Assembly (NCBI RefSeq): GCF_013030265.1
Contig: NZ_WPZQ01000012.1
Coordinates: forward strand, 64,501 to 128,500
Length of the DNA: 64,000 bases
Source of the DNA: Ruegeria arenilitoris
GTDB lineage: Bacteria; Pseudomonadota; Alphaproteobacteria; Rhodobacterales; Rhodobacteraceae
Direction: 5' to 3'
Part shown: positions 16,655-25,172 of the stretch, piece after piece
How the letters are laid out: every line of letters starts with the position of its first letter
Numbering within the stretch: the stretch's first letter is position 1
Translations under genes and position numbers: made by a program
The notes under the pieces: model-generated
Seen by the model: the letters and a program-made list of their open reading frames with translations, nothing else
What the model was told of the DNA's origin: nothing
The model's database searches: none

Positions 16655-17842
16655 ATGGATCAGGCACAAATTGAAGTTCAGGTTCTCGGATCGCTCTCGC
16701 AGATTTCTGCTGCGGACTGGGATAGTTGTGCCTGCCCGGAAACAGCTGATGGTGGTCGCCCGCTTGACCCGTTCACCACGCATCGATTCCTGCTGGCGCT
16801 TGAGGAAAGCGGATCGGTTGGTCGGGGAACAGGGTGGCAGCCGCAATATCTGACCGCGTATCTGGACGGTCTGCTGATAGCTGCGGCACCGCTCTATGCC
16901 AAGTCACACAGTCAGGGTGAATACATCTTTGACCACAGCTGGGCGCATGCTTATGAGAGCGCTGGCGGGCGCTATTATCCCAAATTGCAGATTGCTGTTC
17001 CGTTTACACCAGCCACGGGCAGACGTTTTCTGGTTCGCCCCGGATATGAGGCGATCGGCATGTCCGCTCTGGTTCAGGGCGCCGTACAGCTAGCCGCTGA
17101 CAACCGCGTATCTTCGCTGCACGCCACATTTTGTACCGAGGCCGAGGCCCTCGCGGGGGCAGAAATGGGGCTGCTGACTCGCAGTTCACAGCAGTTTCAC
17201 TGGCTCAACGACACCTATTCGGATTTCGATGGCTTTCTGGCCGCGTTGTCTTCGCGCAAGCGTAAGAATATTCGCAAAGAACGTGCACAGGCGTGTGATT
17301 TTGGTGGGGAAATCCGCACCCTGACCGGGTCTGATATTCAACCCGAACATTGGGATACCTTCTGGCAGTTCTATCAGGATACCGGCGCGCGCAAATGGGG
17401 GTCACCTTATCTTACGCGTCAGTTCTTTGATATTGCGCATGAAACCATGGCTGATGACATGGCATTGGTGCTTGCGGAGCGCGACGGCTATGCGGTGGCT
17501 GGTGCGCTGAACTTCATCGGGCGCGAAACGCTCTATGGCCGCTATTGGGGCTGCACCGAACACCATCCCTGTCTGCATTTCGAATTGTGCTACTATAGGG
17601 CGATCGACTTTGCCATTGCCCATGGCCTGGCCCGGGTCGAGGCCGGTGCGCAGGGCGAGCACAAGCTTGCGCGTGGATATCTTCCTGTGCGTACGCATAG
17701 CCTGCATTGGATCGGTGATCCGGGTTTTGCCGACGCGGTGTCGAAATATCTTGATGCCGAGGGCCGTGCAGTGGGAGAAGAGATCGAGATTCTGACGGAT
17801 TATGGCCCGTTCAGAAAGTCGAACCCGGAGGAACAGCAATGA
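16655..17842 (+). CDS. FemAB/DUF482-like acyltransferase
   Basis: A 395-residue protein of the COG3146 (DUF482) group, built on a GNAT/FemAB fold and sometimes called peptidoglycan-biosynthesis acyltransferase. Group features are the [19 protein letters not shown] block and [13 protein letters not shown]. The stretch [15 protein letters not shown] and a late [15 protein letters not shown] also fit. I start at the ATG at 16655, which has a GGAGG site 5 bases upstream; the upstream ATG at 16634 has none. The substrate is unknown. It overlaps the next gene by 4 bases. Confidence 0.82.
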   Translation: MDQAQIEVQVLGSLSQISAADWDSCACPETADGGRPLDPFTTHRFLLALEESGSVGRGTGWQPQYLTAYLDGLLIAAAPLYAKSHSQGEYIFDHSWAHAYESAGGRYYPKLQIAVPFTPATGRRFLVRPGYEAIGMSALVQGAVQLAADNRVSSLHATFCTEAEALAGAEMGLLTRSSQQFHWLNDTYSDFDGFLAALSSRKRKNIRKERAQACDFGGEIRTLTGSDIQPEHWDTFWQFYQDTGARKWGSPYLTRQFFDIAHETMADDMALVLAERDGYAVAGALNFIGRETLYGRYWGCTEHHPCLHFELCYYRAIDFAIAHGLARVEAGAQGEHKLARGYLPVRTHSLHWIGDPGFADAVSKYLDAEGRAVGEEIEILTDYGPFRKSNPEEQQ

Positions 17843-18132
17843 CGGAACTTTTGTCGACCGAGACCCGCGGCCCGCTGCTGGATCCGCTATTCAAAAACGG
17901 CTGGACCATGGTTGAAGACCGGGACGCCATCACCAAGACCTTCATTTTCGAAGATTTCGTCCATGCCTTCGGCTGGATGACACAGGTGGCGATTTTCGCG
18001 GAAAAGTGGAACCACCACCCCGAATGGTCGAATGTCTATCGTACGGTCGAAGTTGTGTTGTCGACACATGACGTGGGTGGCCTGTCCTCGCTGGATGCCA
18101 AGCTGGCGCGCAAGATGGACAGTCTCTGTTAA
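17839..18132 (+). CDS. phhB: Pterin-4a-carbinolamine dehydratase
   Basis: A 97-residue protein of the PCD/DCoH family, which dehydrates 4a-hydroxytetrahydrobiopterin. The active-site block [18 protein letters not shown] and the closing [17 protein letters not shown] are both present. No phenylalanine hydroxylase gene is nearby; in many bacteria the enzyme works with molybdopterin or other pterins instead. Its TAA overlaps the TTAA end of the convergent lipoprotein gene by 4 bases. Confidence 0.93.
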   Translation: MTELLSTETRGPLLDPLFKNGWTMVEDRDAITKTFIFEDFVHAFGWMTQVAIFAEKWNHHPEWSNVYRTVEVVLSTHDVGGLSSLDAKLARKMDSLC

Positions 18133-18434
18133 CGATTACCCGATCCCACACCACCTGCCAGAGAGGCGGCGACACCCATCTGCTCGAATTCAGCAGGTGT
18201 GACGGTTCCGCTGCTGACATCAATATTGCCCGGGATCCTTGTCGTCCGATTCCCAACTGATCGAACACTGCGTGCGGCCGGATTGATATCCAGGCACCGG
18301 GTGTTGTAGCAGGTCAAACCGCTGGTATTGATCTGAATACGCGCCTGACCGTCTGCCCCGGTTACGACGGGCGCTTGCGGAACATCACATGCGGCAAGCA
18401 GGCTCAGAACGCCCAGATAAACCCATTTGTTCAT
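18129..18434 (-). CDS. Small lipoprotein of unknown function
   Basis: A 101-residue lipoprotein with lipobox LAAC (Cys16). The rest is a short extracytoplasmic domain with two further cysteines ([18 protein letters not shown]) and a glycine-rich end. No family is recognised. It faces an EF-hand gene and a glycine-zipper lipoprotein gene on the same strand, each with its own spacing, and may belong to the same loose group of envelope proteins. Confidence 0.7.
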   Translation of the reverse strand: MNKWVYLGVLSLLAACDVPQAPVVTGADGQARIQINTSGLTCYNTRCLDINPAARSVRSVGNRTTRIPGNIDVSSGTVTPAEFEQMGVAASLAGGVGSGNR

Positions 18435-18455
18435 TGCACGCTCCTGTTTTGCGAT

Positions 18456-18484
18456 GCTCTGCCCGGTACATTCCGGGGCAGAGC
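18456..18484 (-). terminator. Terminator hairpin after EF-hand gene
   Basis: GCTCTGCCC (18456-18464) pairs with GGGCAGAGC (18476-18484) over an 11-base loop. It lies 21 bases behind the stop of the EF-hand gene on the minus strand. The stem is nearly identical to that at 9748-9776. Confidence 0.65.
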
Positions 18485-18505
18485 GTTAATCTAATCCGCT
18501 GATGT

Positions 18506-18853
18506 TCAGTCCAGCAGGCCGTTTCCGTCCTGATCGGCATTGATGAAGTCTTCGTTCATCTGCGTATCGTACTCGGCTCGGGATATAGCGTTATCCTCGT
18601 CCCGGTCGACCTTTTGAAATTGCTTGATGTCAAGAAACGGCTTGGCTTCGTCCAGCCCCAGCGTGCCGTTCTTGTCTTCATCCATTTCCTGAAAGGCATA
18701 ATCGGAAAAGGCGTTGAACTCGTCCTTTGACAGAAAGCCGTCATTGTTCGAGTCGATCGCGTTCAATTCCTTTTCATTCAATTCAGCGACGCTTTCGGCT
18801 GAAGCTGCACTGGCCATCATCACAGCCGCAATTACGAAAATTCCACGTTTCAT
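18506..18853 (-). CDS. Exported EF-hand protein
   Basis: A 115-residue periplasmic protein with a signal peptide (1-19, ending ASA). Three full EF-hand calcium loops follow: DSNNDGFLSKDE (34-45), DEDKNGTLGLDE (58-69) and DRDEDNAISRAE (83-94). A fourth, DQDGNGLLD (107-115), is cut off before its last position by the stop codon. It probably binds calcium; the partner is unknown. I start at MKRGIF, with GAGGAG ten bases upstream; the longer open frame reaches into the next gene and has no support. Confidence 0.85.
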   Translation of the reverse strand: MKRGIFVIAAVMMASAASAESVAELNEKELNAIDSNNDGFLSKDEFNAFSDYAFQEMDEDKNGTLGLDEAKPFLDIKQFQKVDRDEDNAISRAEYDTQMNEDFINADQDGNGLLD

Positions 18854-18864
18854 TCCGGCTCTCC

Positions 18865-19110
18865 TCAGCATGAGTATCTCTGACCTTCGAACCCACCTGC
18901 AGCGGCACCTGCCGCGGTCAGAATGGTTTTGCCCGAACCGCCCCCAAATTGGTTGCCGATCACGCCGCCGATCAATGCGCCACCCAGCGTACCGCCGAGG
19001 CAGGCAATCTCGTGCTGTCGTGCAGCCTGCTGTTGCGGGGTTGGGGCCGGGCCACAAGCGGCCAATGCACCGGCAGTGCCCAAGGCAAGAGTGATTAATT
19101 TAAGTTTCAT
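18865..19110 (-). CDS. Glycine-zipper lipoprotein
   Basis: An 81-residue lipoprotein: signal and lipobox LAAC with Cys19, then a glycine-zipper membrane segment (LGGALIGGVIGNQFGGGSG). That pattern is typical of the small Rick_17kDa/SlyB-like outer-membrane proteins. The C-terminus ends QRYSC. The start ATG at 19110 has a GGGGAG site. It lies 11 bases before the EF-hand start and is probably cotranscribed with it. Likely a structural envelope protein. Confidence 0.8.
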   Translation of the reverse strand: MKLKLITLALGTAGALAACGPAPTPQQQAARQHEIACLGGTLGGALIGGVIGNQFGGGSGKTILTAAGAAAGGFEGQRYSC

Positions 19111-19182
19111 CAATGAACTCCCCAGTTGTATGCTCAAGTATTTGCACATCGGGGCGTTGCAGGCCAAGTTAAATACGATTGG

Positions 19183-19207
19183 TTGGCCCCGGGGCTGCCG
19201 GGGCCAA
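19183..19207 (-). terminator. Terminator hairpin after peroxiredoxin gene
   Basis: TTGGCCCCGG and CCGGGGCCAA pair perfectly around GGCTG, 5 bases behind the stop of the peroxiredoxin gene. No clear T-run follows on the minus strand. Confidence 0.65.
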
Positions 19208-19212
19208 TGAAA

Positions 19213-19698
19213 TCAGATTGCTTCCAGCAATCCTTCCCCCGCCGAGATTTCGCAGGCACCGGGATTTTCCTCAAGGTTCAGCGCGACAACTTTGCCGTCA
19301 TCAACCAGCATCGCATACCGTTTGGATCGTGCTATCAGCCCGGCTGGCGGCGCATCGAAATCCATGCCGATGGCCTTGGTGAATTCAGATGCTGCGTCGG
19401 CAAGCATGGTCAGGCCCGCGTCGGTTGCACCGGTTGCCTCGCCCCAGGCTTTCATGACAAACGGGTCATTGACCGAGACGCAGATGATCTCGTCCACACC
19501 CTTGGCGTCGAACTGATCTTTGGTGCGCATGAAGCTAGGCACATGCGCGGAATGACAGGTTGGCGTAAACGCGCCCGGAACGGCAAAGATCACCACCTTG
19601 CGCCCATTGAGCTTGCTGGAGATACGTACCTCCTCAGGCCCTTCGGCACCTATCTGTGTCAATGTCGCATCTGGCAAAGTATCACCGGCTGAAATCAT
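19213..19698 (-). CDS. Prx5-type peroxiredoxin
   Basis: A 161-residue thiol peroxidase. The active-site block is VPGAFTPTCHSAHVPSF with the peroxidatic Cys, followed by ICVSVNDPFVMKAWGE, both typical of the Prx5 subfamily. A second Cys in ENPGACEIS may be the resolving residue. These enzymes reduce peroxides with glutathione/glutaredoxin or thioredoxin. The start at 19698 has AGGAG eight bases upstream; the frame continues upstream without a recognisable domain. It is divergent from the reductase gene. Confidence 0.92.
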   Translation of the reverse strand: MISAGDTLPDATLTQIGAEGPEEVRISSKLNGRKVVIFAVPGAFTPTCHSAHVPSFMRTKDQFDAKGVDEIICVSVNDPFVMKAWGEATGATDAGLTMLADAASEFTKAIGMDFDAPPAGLIARSKRYAMLVDDGKVVALNLEENPGACEISAGEGLLEAI

Positions 19699-19797
19699 CT
19701 TATTACTCCTGTCGATTGGATTTGCAGAGTCAGTCCTAAGCGCAATATAGGGGTGCAGGTGGATGAAACCACGGGAATTCGACAGGGCGGGAGAAAC

Positions 19798-21009
19798 ATG
19801 AGCCATATTGTCGTAATTGGTGCCGGACAAGCGGGTTCTTCGCTTGTTGCCAGGCTTCGCAAGGACGGGTTTGAAGGGGACATCACTTTGATCGGTGCCG
19901 AGCCGCATCTGCCCTATCAGCGACCGCCTTTGTCCAAAGCTTACCTTTTGGGAGAAATGGAGCTTGAGCGACTGTTTCTGCGGCCCGAAAGTTTTTATTC
20001 CGAAAACAACATCACGCTGCGTCTAGGTCAGCGGGTGACAGGTATCGATCCTCAGGCCAAAACAGTGACCCTGGGTGACGAAGTCATCTCGTATGACGAG
20101 CTTGCATTGACCACAGGTTCTGATCCGCGTCGTCTTCCTGCAGCGATTGGTGGCGATCTCGAAGGTGTTCATGTCGTGCGTGATCTCGCACATGTTGACG
20201 ATATGGGGCCATGGGTGACCGAAGGTTCCAAGGCACTGATCGTGGGCGGCGGTTACATCGGGCTCGAGGCTGCTGCAGTTTGCGCCAAACGCGGCGTCAA
20301 GGTCACATTGGTTGAGATGGCAGACCGTATCCTGCAGCGTGTAGCGGCCCCTGAAACCAGCGACTATTTCCGGGCACTGCATAACGAATACGGCGCCGAT
20401 ATCCGAGAAGGTGTCGGGCTGGACCGTCTGGTGGGTGAGAACAGCAAGGTTACCGGGGCAATTCTGACCGACGGGGCCGAGCTGGACGTTGATTTCGTCA
20501 TCGTGGGTGTGGGCATTGCCCCGTCGACCGAATTGGCTGAGATGGCAGGGCTTGAGCTGGACAACGGCATCAAGACGGATGCCCATGGCCGCACCTCTGA
20601 CCCATCGATCTGGGCGGCGGGCGATTGCGCGTCGTTCCTGCATCAGGGCGAGCGTATCCGGCTCGAAAGTGTGCCGAACGCAATCGACCAGTCCGAGATC
20701 GTGGCGCAGAACATGTTGGGCGCTGCCAAGGATTATGTCGCGACGCCATGGTTCTGGTCGGATCAGTATGATGTCAAACTGCAGATTGCAGGCCTCAATA
20801 CCGGTTATGACCGCGTTGTGACCCGTCAAGGCGAAGGTCAGACGGTCTCCTTCTGGTACTATAAGGGTGATCAGTTGATTGCGGTCGATGCAATGAACGA
20901 CCCGCGCGCCTACATGATCGGAAAGCGTCTGATCGACTCGGGTAAGACCGCTGATCCGGCTGTTGTTGCCGACCCGAGCGCGGATCTGAAGCCGCTTCTC
21001 AAGGCGTGA
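19798..21009 (+). CDS. FAD-dependent ferredoxin/rubredoxin-type reductase
   Basis: A 403-residue flavoprotein of the putidaredoxin/rhodocoxin reductase group, which passes electrons from NAD(P)H to a small iron-sulfur protein. The FAD site is VVIGAGQAGSS, the NAD site is LIVGGGYIGLEAAA, and the second FAD block is IWAAGDCASF. The C-terminal reductase domain carries WFWSDQYDVKLQIAG. ATG at 19798 is preceded by GGGAGAAAC. The redox partner is not in the window. It overlaps rsmD by 4 bases (GTGA). Confidence 0.9.
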   Translation: MSHIVVIGAGQAGSSLVARLRKDGFEGDITLIGAEPHLPYQRPPLSKAYLLGEMELERLFLRPESFYSENNITLRLGQRVTGIDPQAKTVTLGDEVISYDELALTTGSDPRRLPAAIGGDLEGVHVVRDLAHVDDMGPWVTEGSKALIVGGGYIGLEAAAVCAKRGVKVTLVEMADRILQRVAAPETSDYFRALHNEYGADIREGVGLDRLVGENSKVTGAILTDGAELDVDFVIVGVGIAPSTELAEMAGLELDNGIKTDAHGRTSDPSIWAAGDCASFLHQGERIRLESVPNAIDQSEIVAQNMLGAAKDYVATPWFWSDQYDVKLQIAGLNTGYDRVVTRQGEGQTVSFWYYKGDQLIAVDAMNDPRAYMIGKRLIDSGKTADPAVVADPSADLKPLLKA

Positions 21010-21566
21010 GGATCATCGCCGGAGATTTCCGGGGCCGTGCTTTGGCCTCGGTCGGCAAAGGGGATGCGGGCGCACATCTGCGCCCGACCACCGACCGGGT
21101 TCGCGAGAGTCTGTTCAATGTCCTGAGCCATCAGATCGACTTTGGCGATCTGCGTGTACTCGACCTGTTTGCCGGAACCGGCGCACTGGGGCTTGAGGCA
21201 CTGTCACGTGGTGCGGCGCATGTCACATTTGTCGATGATGGTCGCGTGGCGCAGGGACTTATCCGCAAGAACATCGAACTGACCCGAAGTGCGGACAGTA
21301 CAGATCTAGTCCGCCGTGACGCAACGCGTCTGGGGCAAAACCCAAACGCGGCTTATGACCTGATCTTTCTGGATCCGCCCTATGGCAAGTCGCTTGGGCA
21401 AAAGGCGATAGCAGCGGCAATCGCCGGTGGCTGGTTGGCCGAAGGCGCCCTTCTGGTGTGGGAGGAAAATGCTCCGATGGCGGCTCCGGACGGGTTTGAA
21501 CTGCAGGACGCGCGAAAATACGGCGATACCCATATCTCTTTGATGTGGCGCAGTGTTTCAGGCTGA
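21006..21566 (+). CDS. rsmD: 16S rRNA (guanine966-N2)-methyltransferase
   Basis: Methylates G966 of 16S rRNA using S-adenosylmethionine. The 186-residue protein begins MRIIAGDFRGRAL, then RPTTDRVRESLFNVL, then the SAM-binding DLFAGTGALGLEALSRGA, and the catalytic DPPYG. All are characteristic. The start is GTG at 21006, overlapping the reductase stop. Confidence 0.95.
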   Translation: MRIIAGDFRGRALASVGKGDAGAHLRPTTDRVRESLFNVLSHQIDFGDLRVLDLFAGTGALGLEALSRGAAHVTFVDDGRVAQGLIRKNIELTRSADSTDLVRRDATRLGQNPNAAYDLIFLDPPYGKSLGQKAIAAAIAGGWLAEGALLVWEENAPMAAPDGFELQDARKYGDTHISLMWRSVSG

Positions 21567-21653
21567 AACAGGCGAGGCAGGTTAATGCCGAATGCCGATT
21601 TGCATGTGTTCCACGTCCCGGCTACGCCGAGTTTGTAAACGGCGGAGGTTCAC

Positions 21654-22289
21654 ATGCACGATCTGGTCATCTTTGATTGCGATGGCGTTCTGGTAGACAG
21701 CGAAGTTGTCTCGAACCAGGTTCTGGTCAGCAATCTGGCCCGGTATGGTCTGAACCTGACGCTACAGGAATGCATGTCTTTGTTTGTCGGAGGCACCATG
21801 GTTGGGGTCCGGGACAAGGCACGGGATTTGGGCGCTGCATTGCCCGATAACTGGATCGACGAAGTTTATGCTGAAACCTATGATCGGTTGCGATTGGGCG
21901 TGCCGCTGGTCGCCGGGGTGTCCCAGCTTCTGGACCGCCTTGATCAGCAGGATATTCCTTATTGTGTCGCTTCGAACGGCAGTCCGGACAAAATGCAGAT
22001 CACTCTGGGGCAGAACGGTTTATGGGACCGGTTCAAGGGCGTGATGTATTCCGCGCATGTATTAGGAACTGGCAAACCTGATCCAGCGATGTTTCTGAAG
22101 GCCGCCGAACGCTTTGGATCAGCCCGCCCGGTTGTCATCGAAGACAGCGAGAATGGTGTCACCGCAGCTATCCGGGCCCAGATGCGATGCCTCGGATTTG
22201 CCGCCCATGATGATGGTGCGCGCCTCGCGGTCCTGGGTGCTGAAGTTTTTAGTGATATGGCTGAGGTGCCAGAGCTTTTGGGAATATGA
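21654..22289 (+). CDS. HAD-superfamily phosphatase or phosphomutase
   Basis: A 211-residue HAD hydrolase of subclass I. Motif I is FDCDGVLVDSE (nucleophile D8, acid D10), motif II is CVASNGSP, and motifs III-IV are GTGKPDPAMFLKAAERF and VIEDSENGV. This set covers beta-phosphoglucomutase-like and phosphoglycolate phosphatase-like enzymes. The sequence alone does not choose between them. The gene stands 87 bases behind rsmD. Confidence 0.9.
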   Translation: MHDLVIFDCDGVLVDSEVVSNQVLVSNLARYGLNLTLQECMSLFVGGTMVGVRDKARDLGAALPDNWIDEVYAETYDRLRLGVPLVAGVSQLLDRLDQQDIPYCVASNGSPDKMQITLGQNGLWDRFKGVMYSAHVLGTGKPDPAMFLKAAERFGSARPVVIEDSENGVTAAIRAQMRCLGFAAHDDGARLAVLGAEVFSDMAEVPELLGI

Positions 22290-22313
22290 CCGGGACATGT
22301 TACTATCTGTCTC

Positions 22314-22493
22314 ATGGATCGTGCCATAGCCCCATCATACTGGGCTTTCGCTCAGGATACGGACACAGCCACCGGCCCACCGCCAAAACCCATGCGCGCG
22401 CCGGTGTTCATCCACGATGCGGTGACACCATGGGGGGCTGAGACGATGTTGCTGAAGCTCTGGCGCGAGCAGTCTGCCGATCAGGAAGAATAG
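22314..22493 (+). CDS. Possible 59-residue small protein
   Basis: A short frame from ATG 22314 to TAG 22491-22493, reading MDRAIAPSYWAFAQD, then KPMRAPVFIHDAV, then TMLLKLWREQ and an acidic end. It overlaps the end of the convergent map gene by 13 bases. It begins 24 bases after the HAD stop, and its composition (proline, tryptophan, no membrane segment) looks protein-like rather than random. No ribosome site of note precedes it. No family is recognised. Treat as a candidate only. Confidence 0.45.
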   Translation: MDRAIAPSYWAFAQDTDTATGPPPKPMRAPVFIHDAVTPWGAETMLLKLWREQSADQEE

Positions 22494-23293
22494 GTCGGAT
22501 GGAACTTGCCGCCGGGTGAGAGCGTAAAGATCTCAACCCCATCTGCCGTCACACCTACCGAGTGCTCGAACTGGGCCGACAGCGATTTGTCGCGGGTCAC
22601 GGCGGTCCAGTCATCGGCCAGAGTTTTGGTTTCCGGGCGGCCCAGGTTCACCATCGGTTCGATGGTGAAGAACATGCCTTCTTCCAGAACCGCACCTGTG
22701 CCGGGGCGGCCATAATGCAGCACATTCGGCGGTGCGTGGAACACGCGACCCAGACCGTGACCGCAGAAATCGCGGACAACACTCATCCGGTGTGCTTCGA
22801 CATAAGCCTGAATGGCGTGGCCGATATCACCGAACGTGTTGCCCGGCTTGACCGTTTCGATGCCTTTGAACAGTGCATCGTGAGTCACCTGAATCAAGCG
22901 TTCGGCTTTGCGCGGCAGTTTGCCGGCAACATACATGCGCGAGGTATCGCCGAACCAGCCATCAACGATGACGGTGACGTCGATGTTCAGAATATCGCCA
23001 TCCTTCAGCCGCTTGTCGCCGGGAATGCCGTGGCAGACTACGTGATTCACACTGATGCAGCTGGCGTGCTGATAACCCTTGTAGCCAATGGTCGCCGAGG
23101 TCGCGCCTGCGTCCTCAACCATTTGTGTGATGAGCCCGTCAATCGCGCCCGTGGTTTGGCCGGGAAAGACATGGTCGGCAATATCGTCGAGTATCCGCGC
23201 GGCCAAGGCCCCTGCCGCGTGCATGCCGGCAAAGTCACCCTGTTCGTAGATGCGGATGCCGTCCTTGGTCAGGCGGCCACGATGTTCTTTCAT
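22481..23293 (-). CDS. map: Type I methionine aminopeptidase
   Basis: Removes the initiator methionine from new proteins. The 270-residue enzyme has the metal ligands in place: NIDVTVIVDGWFGDTSRM (two Asp), CGHGLGR (His), FTIEPMV (Glu) and QFEHSVGV (Glu). The start chosen is MKEHRGRL at 23293; the frame runs 36 codons further, but without similarity to the family. No signal peptide. It is convergent with the small frame at 22314-22493. Confidence 0.96.
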   Translation of the reverse strand: MKEHRGRLTKDGIRIYEQGDFAGMHAAGALAARILDDIADHVFPGQTTGAIDGLITQMVEDAGATSATIGYKGYQHASCISVNHVVCHGIPGDKRLKDGDILNIDVTVIVDGWFGDTSRMYVAGKLPRKAERLIQVTHDALFKGIETVKPGNTFGDIGHAIQAYVEAHRMSVVRDFCGHGLGRVFHAPPNVLHYGRPGTGAVLEEGMFFTIEPMVNLGRPETKTLADDWTAVTRDKSLSAQFEHSVGVTADGVEIFTLSPGGKFHPTYSS

Positions 23294-23464
23294 CGACGCT
23301 AAGCTCCAAATGTTGCGCGCAGCACTTCTTTTACGCTGCTTGTGCAGAAAGTACCAGAGGGTGTGCGAGTTCTTGAGATCGAACAAATGGCGTCGAAACA
23401 CAATTGTTCAAGTGAATTTCCAAGAGGTGGTCGGAGACGTTGGCGGCAGCTGCCGAACTACTGG

Positions 23465-24304
23465 TCAGGAATCGCTTTCACCTTCTGCACGGCTCTCATA
23501 GATGATCACTCCCTTGCCGGGCGCATAGTTAGAAGGGGCTTTGGGCAGGTTTTCAACGATTGGGGTCAGATCAAATGCTGAAAAAAATGCCTCAAGCTCT
23601 TCGTTTGATGCGTCAGATACAACCGTGATCTCCACCTGACCATCCATGTAAATTGACAGGAGTTGGTAGTCGGTCGGCGTATAGTCTCGTGTCACCATAC
23701 TGTATGAGAATTGCGGATGCTTACGGACGAGGACGCCGTCGATTTCAGCAAAGGGCTTAGTCGTCTTTCTCAGACGAAACTTTTCGCCATCTCTGGCGGC
23801 ATGCAGCCCCTCTCGGTAGATCTTGATACCAAGTGCAATGGTCTTGTCGCCTTGGCGATAGACACGGACGGCACCCGACTTGGCCTGTTTGGTGACCCGG
23901 TTCAGATCTGACCATAGATCGTGTTCGCTCGTTGTGCCAATTCTACCGTTTGTCTTCGGCTGGCCCAGCATTGGTTCGAGTGCTTCGATACTGAATCCAG
24001 TCATTGTCCAACCTGGTTGAGTTGCCGGAAAAACTTCGGACGGATCAAAGGGCAGAGACAGGAATATACCATCTCGTATATTGACGATGAGATGCGAGAG
24101 GGACCCAAGGCCTCCGCACCGGCGTCTGCACCCATCCTCGCGACTTTTCTCATATTCGGCTGCGCCCTCATCCAACTGAGCGTTCAGGGCATCGCGGGCT
24201 GCCGTACGGCGATCATCCGTCATGTATGTGTCGAACGCCATCAATGCGGCACCAATCATCAATATGGCCCCAAGCGTGAAGACAACCCCAGCCAGTATTC
24301 TCAT
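23465..24304 (-). CDS. Unknown membrane-anchored protein
   Basis: A 279-residue protein of no recognised family. One N-terminal membrane helix (residues 1-25) is followed by a charged helical stretch with a cysteine-arginine pair (GCRRRCGG) and a large extracytoplasmic part. That part ends with two beta-rich blocks (KHPQFSYSMVTRDYTPTDYQ and IYMDGQVEITVVSDASNEE). Probably a single-pass inner-membrane protein facing the periplasm. It is alone, between map and sfsA. Confidence 0.7.
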   Translation of the reverse strand: MRILAGVVFTLGAILMIGAALMAFDTYMTDDRRTAARDALNAQLDEGAAEYEKSREDGCRRRCGGLGSLSHLIVNIRDGIFLSLPFDPSEVFPATQPGWTMTGFSIEALEPMLGQPKTNGRIGTTSEHDLWSDLNRVTKQAKSGAVRVYRQGDKTIALGIKIYREGLHAARDGEKFRLRKTTKPFAEIDGVLVRKHPQFSYSMVTRDYTPTDYQLLSIYMDGQVEITVVSDASNEELEAFFSAFDLTPIVENLPKAPSNYAPGKGVIIYESRAEGESDS

Positions 24305-24431
24305 TTCTCTGCCTCACCCATTGGTAAAACTCACATGCGCAGCCGCGGTATAATTTTGTCAGGGAAATTGAGGCGATTTCATGATCTTTCGCACCGATTG
24401 GGCGATAAAAATCAATTGGGTGTAGGGGAAG

Positions 24432-25133
24432 TTAAGTCGAAAATTTCTGCTGGCTAACCCAAACCCCTTCCGGTGATATCCGTGTCCCATAGATCAATCG
24501 CTCCACGCCTTTTGCCTGCGCTTCTTCAAATGCAGCCGCATAGGCCGGGTCGATATCCGCTGCCAAAGCAAACCGGTCACAATCTGTGCGCTGCACCAGA
24601 TACAACATGATCGCGCGATGTCCCTGAGCCACCATCGTGGCCAGTTCTCCCAGATGCTTGGTGCCGCGCGCGGTGACGCTGTCGGGAAACTCTGCCAGAC
24701 CGGGTTCGCGCGACAGAGTCACGCTTTTGACCTCGACATAGGCGTCGGGCAGCCCCGGTTGGGTCAGAAGAAAGTCGATGCGGCTGTTTTCCCCGTATTT
24801 CACCTCGGGTCGGACAGTTTCATAGGAGGCAAAATCGGGGATCTGTTGGTCTTCCAACGCCTTACGTAGAGCCTTGTTTGGCACCGAAGTGTCGACACCT
24901 GTGAGGTGCCCGTTTTCGTGATCAACCAGCCGCCAGCCGTATTTCAGCTTTTTTTTCGGATCGTCATTGGGCTCCAGCCAGATTTTCTCACCTGGTTCGG
25001 CCAACCCCATCATTGAACCGGGATTGGCACAATGCGCGGTAATCTCGCGCCCGTCCTCCAACCGGCAATCGGCCAGAAAGCGTTTGTAGCGGCGGATAAG
25101 GCGGGCGGGGACAAGCGGCGTGGCAAATTTCAT
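24432..25133 (-). CDS. sfsA: SfsA-family nuclease
   Basis: A 233-residue protein of the SfsA family, once linked to sugar fermentation and now known to have DNA-binding and nuclease activity with a PD-(D/E)xK-like site. The family blocks are ARLIRRYKRFLADC, ANPGSMMGL, RIDFLLTQ and YVEVKSVTLSR. The start is the ATG at 25133 before KFATPLVPARL; the seven upstream codons in frame add nothing. Confidence 0.94.
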   Translation of the reverse strand: MKFATPLVPARLIRRYKRFLADCRLEDGREITAHCANPGSMMGLAEPGEKIWLEPNDDPKKKLKYGWRLVDHENGHLTGVDTSVPNKALRKALEDQQIPDFASYETVRPEVKYGENSRIDFLLTQPGLPDAYVEVKSVTLSREPGLAEFPDSVTARGTKHLGELATMVAQGHRAIMLYLVQRTDCDRFALAADIDPAYAAAFEEAQAKGVERLIYGTRISPEGVWVSQQKFST

Positions 25134-25172
25134 GCCTACCGCCTTACCCCGCACCTGCCTGCAAGGGAAGTG

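Noticed and set aside
20023-20829. 268-residue open frame opposite the FAD reductase gene
   Set aside because: It is an antisense shadow of a clear gene, has no ribosome site or domain, and its amino acids follow the reverse of a conserved coding sequence.
22481-23401. Longer N-terminus for map (306 residues)
   Set aside because: The extra 36 codons have no similarity to the enzyme and no ribosome site; MKEHRGRL at 23293 is the sensible start.
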